From a virus, in the IMG/VR virus record IMGVR_UViG_3300013212_000072, positions 17,299-81,298 of that record: 64,000 nucleotides of DNA. One strand, given 5' to 3'. Shown here piece by piece: positions 7,629-15,021 of this stretch (positions are counted from its first letter, which is position 1; each line of letters starts with the position of its first letter). The notes under the pieces are model-generated. The model ran no database searches. It was given only the letters and a program-made list of their open reading frames with translations, and was not told the origin of the DNA. A program made the translations under genes and the position numbers.

Positions 7629-7749
7629 AAAGGGTCTCTACTTATACATATATTTTGTTTGTCGTTATTCTAAAATAGTTTGTCTAGAGGCCCTTTTTTC
7701 TTATGATGTGAGATATATAATATAACGACAAACAAAAATATTATATTAA
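7629..7749 (+). promoter_or_regulatory. Nested terminator/pseudoknot leader of homing endonuclease 2
   Basis: Stem A pairs 7629-7640 with 7685-7696 (12 bp, one G-T) and runs into a T tract, giving a terminator for rnhB. Its 44-base loop contains 7653-7668, perfectly complementary over 16 bp to 7722-7737 (stem B), just upstream of the endonuclease ATG at 7750. A GATATATAAT box lies at 7712-7721. The nesting order (A, B, A', box, B', ATG) is the same as at 5868-5980. Confidence 0.7.
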
Positions 7750-8392
7750 ATGTACATCTACAAGACAACAAACAACAAACAACATCAACAACAAAATTTA
7801 TATTGGACTATCTACTAGATTAGTAGAAGAGTCGAAAGATTACTTTGGTTCCGGATTAAAATTAAATAAAGCTATTCAAAAATATGGCAAAGAAAATTTT
7901 ACTAAAGAAATAATAGAAAGTGGTATAGCAAATAAAGAGTTATTAAATGCTCGAGAAGTGTATTGGATATCCTATTACAATTCGACTGATAAATATGTTG
8001 GATATAATATTTCAAATGGAGGTACTGGAGGAGATATGATAACTAATAATCCTAATAAAAATAAAATTTTAGAAAAAATATCTATTGCGGTAAAAAAATC
8101 ATGGAATGATGACCGTAAAGAACATTATAAAAAATTATGGGAAGGTTCTAACAATCCTAATTATGGTAAAGAATTCTCAGAGGAACACAGAAAAAAGATT
8201 AGAGAAGGTGGGATTGGAAATACTAATGCAGCAGTACCTTGCTCAAACGAAAAGAAAAATAAGATTAGTAAAAAATTAAAAGGAATTAAACAGATTGTGG
8301 TTGAATGTCCACATTGTAAGTTAACCGGAGGAAACCCTATAATGAGAAGATACCATTTTGATAATTGCAAGCAAATAAAAAATAAAAAATGA
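7750..8392 (+). pseudogene. GIY-YIG homing endonuclease, frameshifted by a 7-base duplication
   Basis: The start reads MYIYKTTNN, then goes out of frame and stops at TAG near 7816. The frame resumes as KIYIGLSTRLVEESKDYFG and runs to 8392. The break is a tandem duplication of AAACAAC (7770-7776 and 7777-7783); removing one copy restores MYIYKTTNNINNKIYIG, a textbook GIY-YIG start. The rest has the catalytic region (NAREVYWISYYN), one NUMOD3-like repeat and the same C2HC zinc end (CPHC ... YHFDNC) as its paralogues. It overlaps the next gene by 4 bases. A sequencing error in a simple repeat is the main alternative to decay. Confidence 0.85.
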
Positions 8393-8733
8393 GATCGTTA
8401 ATTTATGGTATTCTATTGTTCCTATTTGGACAATCGTTTATATGGTTCCAAACAAACGGACAGTTTATGTGGCCATGGTTTAAAAAGAATCCACTCCTAG
8501 TTGCAATAATTGGAGGGTCTACAATATCATACGTTTTTATAGAGGCAACCAGAATGATTGCAGAATATTATGACGGACAATTATGGCCTGGAAGATTTAT
8601 TGGATTTTCAATGGGCATGATTTCATTCTCTATATTAACATATTACATAATGAATGAGCCACTAAACGCAAAGACCATAATCTGTTTGATACTTTCATTA
8701 GCCCTAATCTGTGTCCAAATATTTTGGAAATAA
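8389..8733 (+). CDS. Small multi-pass membrane protein, DMT/EamA-like
   Basis: Four hydrophobic segments cover most of the 114 residues (about 4-20, 30-50, 65-85 and 93-112), with short polar loops and a motif NGQFMWPWFKKNP between the first two. The layout resembles half of a drug/metabolite transporter or a small multidrug resistance-type protein. It would lie in the host inner membrane. No substrate can be inferred. It ends 30 bases before a terminator and overlaps the broken endonuclease by 4 bases. Confidence 0.7.
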   Translation: MRSLIYGILLFLFGQSFIWFQTNGQFMWPWFKKNPLLVAIIGGSTISYVFIEATRMIAEYYDGQLWPGRFIGFSMGMISFSILTYYIMNEPLNAKTIICLILSLALICVQIFWK

Positions 8734-8762
8734 CATTAACAAAAAATTAACATAATTTTAAC

Positions 8763-8791
8763 AACCCAGATTTTCGGATCTGGGTTTTTTT
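8763..8791 (+). terminator. Intrinsic terminator, near-identical to the one at 25069
   Basis: Arms AACCCAGAT (8763-8771) and ATCTGGGTT (8778-8786) with a 6-base loop are followed by T residues. The same hairpin, with one loop change, occurs at 25069-25097, also directly before a host-like promoter. Confidence 0.92.
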
Positions 8792-8819
8792 GATTATATT
8801 TACATATCTAATTAAAACA
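8791..8819 (+). promoter_or_regulatory. Host-like promoter, copy 2 of 3
   Basis: The core TTATATTTACATAT plus AATTAAAAC starts within 2 bases of the terminator T run and precedes the ATG at 8830. It matches the sites at 3071 and 25097 in sequence and spacing. Confidence 0.55.
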
Positions 8820-8829
8820 AAGAAATATT

Positions 8830-9090
8830 ATGAGTTACACAAGATTTGATAGACAAGAAAACATGGTTGCAGAAACTAGAACTGAAATTATGGGAATCAT
8901 TAGAGAAATTGGAGACAATGATTACTCTAGAAACCTAGAAAATATGATGTATGGTTTATTTGATGGATATTTATACGCTGAAATTCAAATTGAAGCCCTT
9001 CAATTACCTACCGAACTGGCTTCAAAAGTTATGAGAATCTTCGATATCTGTAACCGTTATCCTAAATACGAACCTCAAACAAATTATTAA
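8830..9090 (+). CDS. Small hypothetical protein (86 aa)
   Basis: First gene after a terminator/promoter cassette, hence likely expressed from a host-like promoter early in infection. It is soluble-looking and helical, with an acidic N-terminal half and a tail rich in Tyr and Pro (YPKYEPQTNY). Not recognised. Confidence 0.65.
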   Translation: MSYTRFDRQENMVAETRTEIMGIIREIGDNDYSRNLENMMYGLFDGYLYAEIQIEALQLPTELASKVMRIFDICNRYPKYEPQTNY

Positions 9091-9091
9091 G

Positions 9092-9223
9092 ATGAAAACT
9101 TTTAAAAAAAGATTTGATTTTCTTTGGATTCCGAGTTATCCGGGAATGTTAACTTTAATGTGGATGTGCATATTATTTGCAATTGCAGAAATTATAACTA
9201 TAGTATTAATATTGATAAATTAA
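9092..9223 (+). CDS. Very small single-pass membrane protein (43 aa)
   Basis: ATG at 9092, one base after the previous stop. A basic N-terminus (MKTFKKRFDFLW) is followed by one hydrophobic segment of about 25 residues ending in LILIN. The positive-inside rule predicts the N-terminus in the cytoplasm. It fills a gap that would otherwise hold no gene. Function unknown; small inner-membrane proteins of this kind are common among early phage genes. Confidence 0.55.
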   Translation: MKTFKKRFDFLWIPSYPGMLTLMWMCILFAIAEIITIVLILIN

Positions 9224-9227
9224 ATAA

Positions 9228-9539
9228 ATGGAAACTTTCAAAAAAATAGAAGTAGTAAAAAACTTAGTTGCAAAATATCTTAAGGAAAACGGCGAACATG
9301 CTGGACTAAGCGAATTAGATTGTCAAAATGCGCATATTGTCGAAATAGGAACATCAATCTTATGTACCAAATGGCAAGTTGGATATGCTGGAGGTGGATT
9401 CGTTCAAGCAGTTGTAGATAACGATTTACAAGGTGCTATTGGTAGAGCAGATGGTACTAGTATTCGGGCTCTTAAATTCTATTGTCAATTAATGTATAAT
9501 GTCGGGATGCCTTACTTTAATGAGGAACTATTAAAATAA
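9228..9539 (+). CDS. Hypothetical protein (103 aa)
   Basis: Start 4 bases after the 43-residue gene. The sequence has a glycine-rich centre (KWQVGYAGGGFVQAVVDN) and two cysteines, with no membrane segment. I recognise no family. It is part of the run of small genes transcribed from the 8.8 kb promoter. Confidence 0.6.
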   Translation: METFKKIEVVKNLVAKYLKENGEHAGLSELDCQNAHIVEIGTSILCTKWQVGYAGGGFVQAVVDNDLQGAIGRADGTSIRALKFYCQLMYNVGMPYFNEELLK

Positions 9540-9546
9540 TAAAAAC

Positions 9547-9933
9547 ATGGACATAAAAAATTTTAAATGTAATGGCATTAGTCTTAATTCAAATGCCGAT
9601 AAAGTAAAACCCTTTATTCAAACTGCAATATCTTTATATAGAATGAGAAACTCTTCTCATGAGATAATTGAAAAACTGGTACAAAATAATCCTAAGTATG
9701 ATTATTACCCTGGCACTAGATTTTCTAACAATGAAGCAATTGCTATTCGAATATGCTCAGGTCTTGTAGAATTAGCTTTAAATTCTGGCAAACAAGATAA
9801 TACAATTGAAGAGAATATCGAATCATTTGTGAATTCTCTATCTGGCACAGAACTAGACCAGATAATTTTAGAAGCTATGCGAGATTGTGCAAGTGCCGAC
9901 CACTGGTATGCTTTTGAAAAAGAATGGGATTAA
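9547..9933 (+). CDS. Hypothetical protein (128 aa)
   Basis: A soluble, mostly helical protein with no recognised domain. The C-terminal stretch LEAMRDCASADHWYAFEKEW is distinctive. It lies 7 bases after the previous gene and 29 before the UV endonuclease. Function unknown. Confidence 0.6.
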   Translation: MDIKNFKCNGISLNSNADKVKPFIQTAISLYRMRNSSHEIIEKLVQNNPKYDYYPGTRFSNNEAIAIRICSGLVELALNSGKQDNTIEENIESFVNSLSGTELDQIILEAMRDCASADHWYAFEKEWD

Positions 9934-9962
9934 ACTTTTTAAATTAACTTAATATAAAATAC

Positions 9963-10871
9963 ATGGGAGCTAACTACGGATATTGTTGTATAAATCTAAC
10001 TCTAGACAAGAGTGGTATTAAAATCGGGCGTTCAATGATTAAAAAGACCTTTGACGCAAAAGGTATCAAATACGCTGGAGAACTTGCCGAGGCAAATATC
10101 CGTGACATGATAGAAATTATTAAATGGAATCATAAAAACGGTGTTACATTATATCGTATGTCCTCTAGTATGTTTCCATGGATGTCAGAATACGAGCTTA
10201 CTGATTTGCCAAATTGGTCAACAATTTCAAATCTACTAAAGGGTGCTGGCACACTAGTGCAAAAATACGGACAGCGTGTTGGTTTTCATCCTGGACAGTT
10301 TTGTGTACTTCCAAGTCCAAATCAAAAAACCGTAGACAATTCTATTAAAGAACTCGACCAACATGCATTTATTCTTGATACTATGGGTCTACCGGTTAAT
10401 CAACAATACTCTATGAATATTCATGTTGGTGGTTCTTACGGAGATAAAGAAGCTGCAATCCTAAGATTCATTGAAAACTTTAAATTGTTATCTCCTTCTG
10501 CACAGTCTCGTTTAATCCTTGAAAACGACGATAAACCTGCGCAATATTCGGTAAGCGACCTTTACCGAATCTATCAAGCGGTTGGTACGCCTATCACCTT
10601 TGATTACCATCACCATCGATGTTACAATGACCCGATGTCCGAACAAGATGCTCTTCTTTTGGCAGCTCGTACTTGGCCTAAAGGTATTCGCCAATTGTGT
10701 CACTACTCAAGCGCTAAAAAATTACACGAGGATGCTTCTGTTATTATAAGAGCACATGCTGATTATTTGTATGAATTTATTGATACTTACGGTATGGAAA
10801 TAGACATTGAACTTGAAGTAAAAATGAAAGAGCTAGCTTTATTAAAATATTTTAAAGATTACTTACATTAA
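9963..10871 (+). CDS. uvdE: UV damage endonuclease, UvdE/UvsE type
   Basis: This 302-residue TIM-barrel enzyme carries the UVDE motifs HPGQFCVLPSP, NIHVGGSYG, LILENDD and DYHHHRC, whose His, Glu and Asp residues bind metal. The family nicks DNA 5' of pyrimidine dimers and other lesions, a parallel route to T4 DenV. The last residues (KELALLKYFKDYLH) are matched by a second copy of the 3' end at 11704-11766, beyond the following endonuclease gene. The present C-terminus is therefore probably a replacement brought in with the insertion. Confidence 0.93.
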   Translation: MGANYGYCCINLTLDKSGIKIGRSMIKKTFDAKGIKYAGELAEANIRDMIEIIKWNHKNGVTLYRMSSSMFPWMSEYELTDLPNWSTISNLLKGAGTLVQKYGQRVGFHPGQFCVLPSPNQKTVDNSIKELDQHAFILDTMGLPVNQQYSMNIHVGGSYGDKEAAILRFIENFKLLSPSAQSRLILENDDKPAQYSVSDLYRIYQAVGTPITFDYHHHRCYNDPMSEQDALLLAARTWPKGIRQLCHYSSAKKLHEDASVIIRAHADYLYEFIDTYGMEIDIELEVKMKELALLKYFKDYLH

Positions 10872-10933
10872 AATCAATAAATTTCAATAAGTAAGGTAAG
10901 GCAAAAGATATATAAAGTAAAGTAAAATAAACT

Positions 10934-11704
10934 ATGTATACTAGAAACTGTCCTACGTGCAATAAAGAAATTTCATATTCAAATAAAGGTAATGCAGATA
11001 GAGCTATAAATGGTAAAAAGGTTTGTAAATCATGCTCGGTTAAACTTAGAAATAATGACAAAACATATTTAAACAAAATATCTGAATCTAGAAAAAAATA
11101 CTTTAAAGAATTGTCTGAAGAAGATAAAGAAATTTGGAAGTCTAATAACTCAAAAGCTCAAAAGAAAGCATGGGAGAATAAAAGTGATGAAGACAGAGAA
11201 AAATATGCAAAAAATGTAAGTGAACAATCAAAAGAAAGATGGAGTGACCCTGATTATACAGAAAGAGTTTCAACATCTATGAAAGAAAACCCATGGCCTA
11301 AAAATAAAACTCCTGAAGAAATTATTGAAATAAATAAAAGAACAACCACTACTAAATATGAAAAGTACGGAACATTATTTCCAGGAGGAGGAAACAAACA
11401 AAAGAAAACTATAATAAAAGGATTGATATGTGAAAGTTCATTTGAGTTAAAATATATTGAATCTTTAATTTCTAAAAATATAGAGTTGCCAAAAAATGCA
11501 AAACGTATTGAAACTCCATTTGGATATTATACTCCAGATTTTGAATATGAAGACAGATTTATAGAAATAAAGTGTGAGTTTACCTATAAGGTTTTAATTG
11601 GAGAATCTTCATTTAGTAAAAGTGGAAATTATAATCCAAAGCAATTAAATAAAATAAAGTGGGTTAGTGAAAATATTAAAAATGTAGAAATAATAGTTCT
11701 TTAG
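10934..11704 (+). CDS. Putative homing endonuclease of the PD-(D/E)XK fold
   Basis: The N-terminus is a zinc-finger-like C4 motif (CPTC ... CKSC). A highly charged middle follows, with repeated ESRKKYFKEL / QKKAWENKS-type helices suited to DNA binding. The C-terminus has GYYTPDFEYEDRFIEIKCEF, a PD-(D/E)XK catalytic site (Asp in PDF, then E-I-K). This nuclease family is unrelated to the GIY-YIG genes elsewhere in the window. Homing function is inferred from its position between uvdE and a duplicated uvdE 3' end. A GATATATAAA box lies at 10907-10916. Confidence 0.75.
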   Translation: MYTRNCPTCNKEISYSNKGNADRAINGKKVCKSCSVKLRNNDKTYLNKISESRKKYFKELSEEDKEIWKSNNSKAQKKAWENKSDEDREKYAKNVSEQSKERWSDPDYTERVSTSMKENPWPKNKTPEEIIEINKRTTTTKYEKYGTLFPGGGNKQKKTIIKGLICESSFELKYIESLISKNIELPKNAKRIETPFGYYTPDFEYEDRFIEIKCEFTYKVLIGESSFSKSGNYNPKQLNKIKWVSENIKNVEIIVL

Positions 11705-11766
11705 CAAAATCAAAAGAATTGGCTCTTCAAAAATACCAAAAAGAATATATACTCTGTGAAAAATAA
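11704..11766 (+). pseudogene. uvdE: Displaced 3' fragment of uvdE
   Basis: Reading from 11704 gives AKSKELALQKYQKEYILCEK and a stop at 11764-11766. This lines up with the intact uvdE end (VKMKELALLKYFKDYLH), sharing KELAL-KY-K-Y. It has no start codon, begins inside the endonuclease stop codon, and its own stop overlaps the next gene's GTG start. That fits the ancestral gene junction being preserved downstream of an inserted cassette. The match is short, so alignment to uvdE of related phages is needed. Confidence 0.7.
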
Positions 11767-12073
11767 AACAATTGAGTTAGACAAACTAAAAAAGGAAGTT
11801 AACCTATTTTTAGAGGCTCTTAAAAAAGAGGGCATTGAAACAAAATCAATGTCTAAACTTTTAACAACATGTGTTATAGAACGCAGACCTTTAACTGATG
11901 AAGAGGGTAAGAAGTTTGCAAATCAATTAAAAAATCTGGTTAAGACTCTTGGACTGGCAACAATAATCCTAATGCCAGGAGGTTCAATATTCTTTATATT
12001 AATACACTATCTTAAACTTCGAGACTACTTTCTTTCAGACAGTTTTAATTATTTAAAAAATAAAGATATATAA
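11756..12073 (+). CDS. LETM1-like hypothetical protein (105 aa)
   Basis: The start codon is GTG at 11756, overlapping the uvdE fragment's stop. The N-terminal half is a charged helix. The C-terminal half holds LATIILMPGGSIFFILIHY, a hydrophobic stretch with PGG, followed by a polar tail, reminiscent of the LETM1-like family seen in phages and Bacteroidota. It probably sits in or on the membrane. The family call is tentative. Confidence 0.55.
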   Translation: MKNKTIELDKLKKEVNLFLEALKKEGIETKSMSKLLTTCVIERRPLTDEEGKKFANQLKNLVKTLGLATIILMPGGSIFFILIHYLKLRDYFLSDSFNYLKNKDI

Positions 12074-12099
12074 AATCTAAACAAAAATACAAATATATT

Positions 12100-12582
12100 A
12101 TGGCAAGTATTAAAAGATTCGAAGAATTTGTCTCAGAAATGGACAGAGCCGAAGAAATAGAAGCAGACGTTGTTGCTAAAGGAACTCCTGATGTTAAATC
12201 TGAAGAAGAAACAGAAGAGGAAGCAGAAGAGGTTCAAGGATTAGACGAAGCTGTCGAAGCAAACATTGGAGATGACGCTGAAGAAATTAAAGAAGAGACT
12301 AAACCTGTTTCAGAACTATTAAAAGATTGCTACGAGGCAGTTATTGCAGAGGCTAAAGCATGGGAAGAAGATGCGCACGATGAGCATACTGTAGAAACAT
12401 ATATGGCTGAAAATGCAGCACTTGTTGCAGGTATGGCAGCTAATTGTGTTAAAGAAATGAAAAAAGACATGGCTTCTGAAGCATATGAAGCATGCTTAAA
12501 CAAAATGAGCGAGGCTTTCAGTAAGAAAATTAATGAAAATAAAGAGGCCACTGCAGCTACAGACGCTGAAGATATTAAATAA
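12100..12582 (+). CDS. Acidic protein with capsid-targeting-like N-terminus
   Basis: The N-terminus MASIKRFEEFVSEMD resembles the T4 capsid-targeting sequence (MKTYQEFIAE) carried by internal proteins. The next 60 residues are almost all Glu, Ala, Val and Asp. The C-terminal half is a predicted alpha-helical bundle (SELLKDCYEAVIAEAKAW). The likely role is a prohead core or internal protein of the capsid, by analogy with T4 internal proteins. It is preceded by a GATATATAAA box (12065-12074), consistent with late expression. Confidence 0.6.
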   Translation: MASIKRFEEFVSEMDRAEEIEADVVAKGTPDVKSEEETEEEAEEVQGLDEAVEANIGDDAEEIKEETKPVSELLKDCYEAVIAEAKAWEEDAHDEHTVETYMAENAALVAGMAANCVKEMKKDMASEAYEACLNKMSEAFSKKINENKEATAATDAEDIK

Positions 12583-12610
12583 TAAATCCGGTCCAACCGG
12601 TAAACTAAAT

Positions 12611-12647
12611 AAAAAGTCTATATATAATAAACATATATAGACTTTTT
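12611..12647 (+). promoter_or_regulatory. Hairpin enclosing a TATATAATA box before dCMP deaminase
   Basis: A perfect 15-bp stem pairs 12611-12625 with 12633-12647 around a 7-base loop, with the ATG two bases later (12650). The box TATATAATA (12621-12629) spans the 5' arm and loop. The stem ends in seven T residues, so it can also act as a terminator for the upstream gene. Confidence 0.65.
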
Positions 12648-12649
12648 TT

Positions 12650-13165
12650 ATGCCAAAAATTCCGACAGAGATAATTTATATGCAGTGCGCATATCAGTTC
12701 GCAAAACTTAGTTATGCTGAACGCAGAAAGGTAGGATGTGTTATTGTTAAAGACAAACAAGTAATTTCATTTGGCTACAATGGTACTCCCCATGGATTCG
12801 AAAATGAATGCGAAGATATTGAAACTAGGCATTATGATAATCCAGCCGCTGCCGAAATGTTAGAAGATATGGGTTGGACAATTCCCCATGACAATAGCTG
12901 CACGTGCTATAGAAGTATTACTAAACGAGAAGTCTTACACGCAGAATCCAATGCAATTATGAAAGTTGCAAAATCTACAATGAGTTGTGAAGGAGCTGAT
13001 TTATATACTACAACATGCCCATGTTTTGATTGCGCAAAATTAATTATACAAGCTGGAATTAAAAAGGTATACTACACCGAAGATTATAGAGATATGAGTG
13101 GTGTTGAACTACTTAAAAGAGCAGAAATTGAAGTTGAACAAGTAATAACATGGAATGAGCATTAA
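12650..13165 (+). CDS. cd: dCMP deaminase
   Basis: The cytidine/deoxycytidylate deaminase zinc site is complete: HAESNAI (His ligand and catalytic Glu) and CPCFDC (two Cys ligands). An extra CTCYR region matches the second, structural zinc site of T4 dCMP deaminase. The length (171 aa) is close to the T4 enzyme (193 aa). It converts dCMP to dUMP, feeding thymidylate synthesis, and is normally activated by dCTP and inhibited by dTTP. Thymidylate supply suits an AT-rich genome. It overlaps the next gene by 11 bases. Confidence 0.92.
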   Translation: MPKIPTEIIYMQCAYQFAKLSYAERRKVGCVIVKDKQVISFGYNGTPHGFENECEDIETRHYDNPAAAEMLEDMGWTIPHDNSCTCYRSITKREVLHAESNAIMKVAKSTMSCEGADLYTTTCPCFDCAKLIIQAGIKKVYYTEDYRDMSGVELLKRAEIEVEQVITWNEH

Positions 13166-13355
13166 TAATATATTTGTCCCGGCAAAGAAAGAGTTAAAAC
13201 AATTTCTTAAAGATAATGGCAGTGAACTATTTTATGTAAGATATGTGAAAAACGTCGATGCATTAATTGGTAGTTCAAAGTCTGTAGATTACATAGATAA
13301 ATTTAAAAACAAATATCGAAATGAAAGTGATTCAGTCTTTTTTGAATTGGACTAA
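13155..13355 (+). CDS. Small hypothetical protein (66 aa)
   Basis: It starts inside the dCMP deaminase end (11-base overlap). It is a soluble, lysine- and aspartate-rich protein with no recognised domain, beginning MSINNIFVPAKKELKQFL. Likely a real coupled gene given the overlap. Confidence 0.55.
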   Translation: MSINNIFVPAKKELKQFLKDNGSELFYVRYVKNVDALIGSSKSVDYIDKFKNKYRNESDSVFFELD

Positions 13356-13401
13356 GAAACATTTTTTCAAAAAGCAATATAATTATAAAAATACATTAAA
13401 A

Positions 13402-13926
13402 ATGGAACTAGTGAAAGACACTGTAAAAAAATATCAATGGAAAGCTGGAGATGACTTTGGTAAAATAGTTGAAGTCGAATCAAAAGATGGAGAATTTACA
13501 AACTTCACAGATGGTAGTAGAATATTTAATGAAGTTTTACCTGAATTTCTAGAAGAAATTATAGATGGTGTAATTCCACTTCCAGGAATAGATCAATTAT
13601 CTGGAATGGCGCAAGGAATTAAAGTAACTCAAAACAAAAAACCAGCAGATACTAAAATAGTCCATGTTGAACCTAAAGAGTCTCCGTTAGAACAATTAGT
13701 TAACAAACTTTCTAAAAAGAACGTTGAACCCTTTGAAGCTAAAATTAATCTAAACATACCAAATAAAAAGGTATTTGAGATGCTAATAGATAATGCAGAT
13801 GAAGATAGAGAAGAATTAATTAAGACCATTGCAAAAGTGGCAGTGTCTCAAATCGAGATACATAAACTACAAGAATATTTAACTGAAGAAGTATCAATTT
13901 TTATAAACAATTACTATAATGACTAA
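13402..13926 (+). CDS. Hypothetical protein (174 aa)
   Basis: I prefer the ATG at 13402 (A-rich leader, start MELVKDTVKKYQWKAG). An in-frame ATG at 13321 would overlap the previous gene and add a basic 27-residue leader. The middle has a short hydrophobic, glycine-rich stretch (GVIPLPGIDQLSGMAQGIK). The C-terminal 80 residues look like a helical domain. It overlaps the following gene by 8 bases. No family recognised; position just before the baseplate module suggests a structural or assembly role. Confidence 0.6.
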   Translation: MELVKDTVKKYQWKAGDDFGKIVEVESKDGEFTNFTDGSRIFNEVLPEFLEEIIDGVIPLPGIDQLSGMAQGIKVTQNKKPADTKIVHVEPKESPLEQLVNKLSKKNVEPFEAKINLNIPNKKVFEMLIDNADEDREELIKTIAKVAVSQIEIHKLQEYLTEEVSIFINNYYND

Positions 13927-14311
13927 AACAGAAACGGTCTCTAGAAGACAAAGAAGAGCTCAATTGAAAGCAATGGGTTATCTAAAAATTAAAAACATGT
14001 TAAATCCACTTTCTCCTGAAGGTAGAGAATTACGCGAAACTCTTCGTTCAAATTCTAAAGCAACAACAGAAGCTTTTGAAAAAAGAATGATGGAACAATT
14101 AGAAGAGCAATTAGCACAAAAAGCTGAAAGTAGAAAAGAAACCTGGAAGCAAATTGGTTATAATGATGCAGAAATTGAAATGCTAAGCGAGGCATTTTTT
14201 ACATTGACTGTTAAAAATAAACAAACTCTTAGAGAGGACAAAAAAGCGGCTAGAAAACTAATGAAAGACGCTAAAGATTCATTAATGCAAAGAGTAAATG
14301 CAAACAGTTAA
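13919..14311 (+). CDS. Charged helical protein (130 aa)
   Basis: Almost entirely helix-forming residues with many Arg, Lys, Glu and Gln, for example KRMMEQLEEQLAQKAESRKE, suggesting a coiled coil. The N-terminus SRRQRRAQLKAMGYLK is strongly basic. It could be a small tail assembly chaperone, but that is only an inference from position. It overlaps the genes on both sides. Confidence 0.6.
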   Translation: MTKTETVSRRQRRAQLKAMGYLKIKNMLNPLSPEGRELRETLRSNSKATTEAFEKRMMEQLEEQLAQKAESRKETWKQIGYNDAEIEMLSEAFFTLTVKNKQTLREDKKAARKLMKDAKDSLMQRVNANS

Positions 14312-14633
14312 GATAACACTAGCAGACAACGGTGTTATTAAAACGGTAGTAGATGATAATATTAATGCTGGAGGGGAAAGTTATGAATCAACAGTAGTAT
14401 ATGATTTTTCTGACCAAATTTCCAAAATTAAATTCATTGAAGACCTTTGCATCGACATAGGTCTTTCTTTTGGTAATTCCAAAAGTAAAAACCAAATCAA
14501 AATTATTGAATCATGGGGAGTTGATTATATTCCGAATGATAAAGATAAAAATGAAAAAATAGAAGCTATTAAGTCCGATCTTAAGAGATTATCGGGTGGC
14601 AAGTTAACAGTTAATGAACAACCTACAAATTGA
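14298..14633 (+). CDS. Hypothetical protein (111 aa)
   Basis: A soluble protein starting with a beta-rich segment (MQTVKITLADNGVIKTVVDD) and ending in a basic helix. It overlaps its neighbours by 14 and 20 bases, typical of a coupled cluster. No family recognised. Confidence 0.6.
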   Translation: MQTVKITLADNGVIKTVVDDNINAGGESYESTVVYDFSDQISKIKFIEDLCIDIGLSFGNSKSKNQIKIIESWGVDYIPNDKDKNEKIEAIKSDLKRLSGGKLTVNEQPTN

Positions 14634-15021
14634 TTGCATTTGGTGCCCATCACGAAGAGATTTTAACAGGTTTATTAAAGGTACAATAAAAGAGTCGACT
14701 AAAATAATTGACTTTTTTAGTATTAAAAATAAACTTATTAAAGCTGACCCGTACTGCGGAGACCCGAATGACTCAATCATTGGATTAACAATAATAAATG
14801 AAATTACGCGATGCTTACGTTCCGATACAAAGGATGTAGATCGCGTAATTTATGTTTTTAGAAACCTTGATTATGATATTATAAGCAACTTCAAAACATT
14901 AATTCAAACAAATACTGAAAGAGAACTTCAAATCTCTTTAATCGTCATCGATAAACATAAAATTATTGATGATACAGTATCATCTCAATTCGACAGTATT
15001 CAACTAATACAAAATGATTAG
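14614..15021 (+). CDS. Hypothetical protein (135 aa)
   Basis: A compact alpha/beta protein with the start MNNLQIDCIWCPSRRDFNRF and a central DVDRVIYVFRNLDYDIISNF. No catalytic motif is evident. It overlaps both neighbours. By position before the baseplate genes it may be an assembly factor; no family recognised. Confidence 0.6.
   Translation: MNNLQIDCIWCPSRRDFNRFIKGTIKESTKIIDFFSIKNKLIKADPYCGDPNDSIIGLTIINEITRCLRSDTKDVDRVIYVFRNLDYDIISNFKTLIQTNTERELQISLIVIDKHKIIDDTVSSQFDSIQLIQND

Noticed and set aside
13155-13926. The overlapping pair at 13155 and 13321 as one frameshifted gene
   Set aside because: The two proteins show no continuous domain across the joint, and a good start exists at 13402. 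Overlapping separate genes are common throughout this region.
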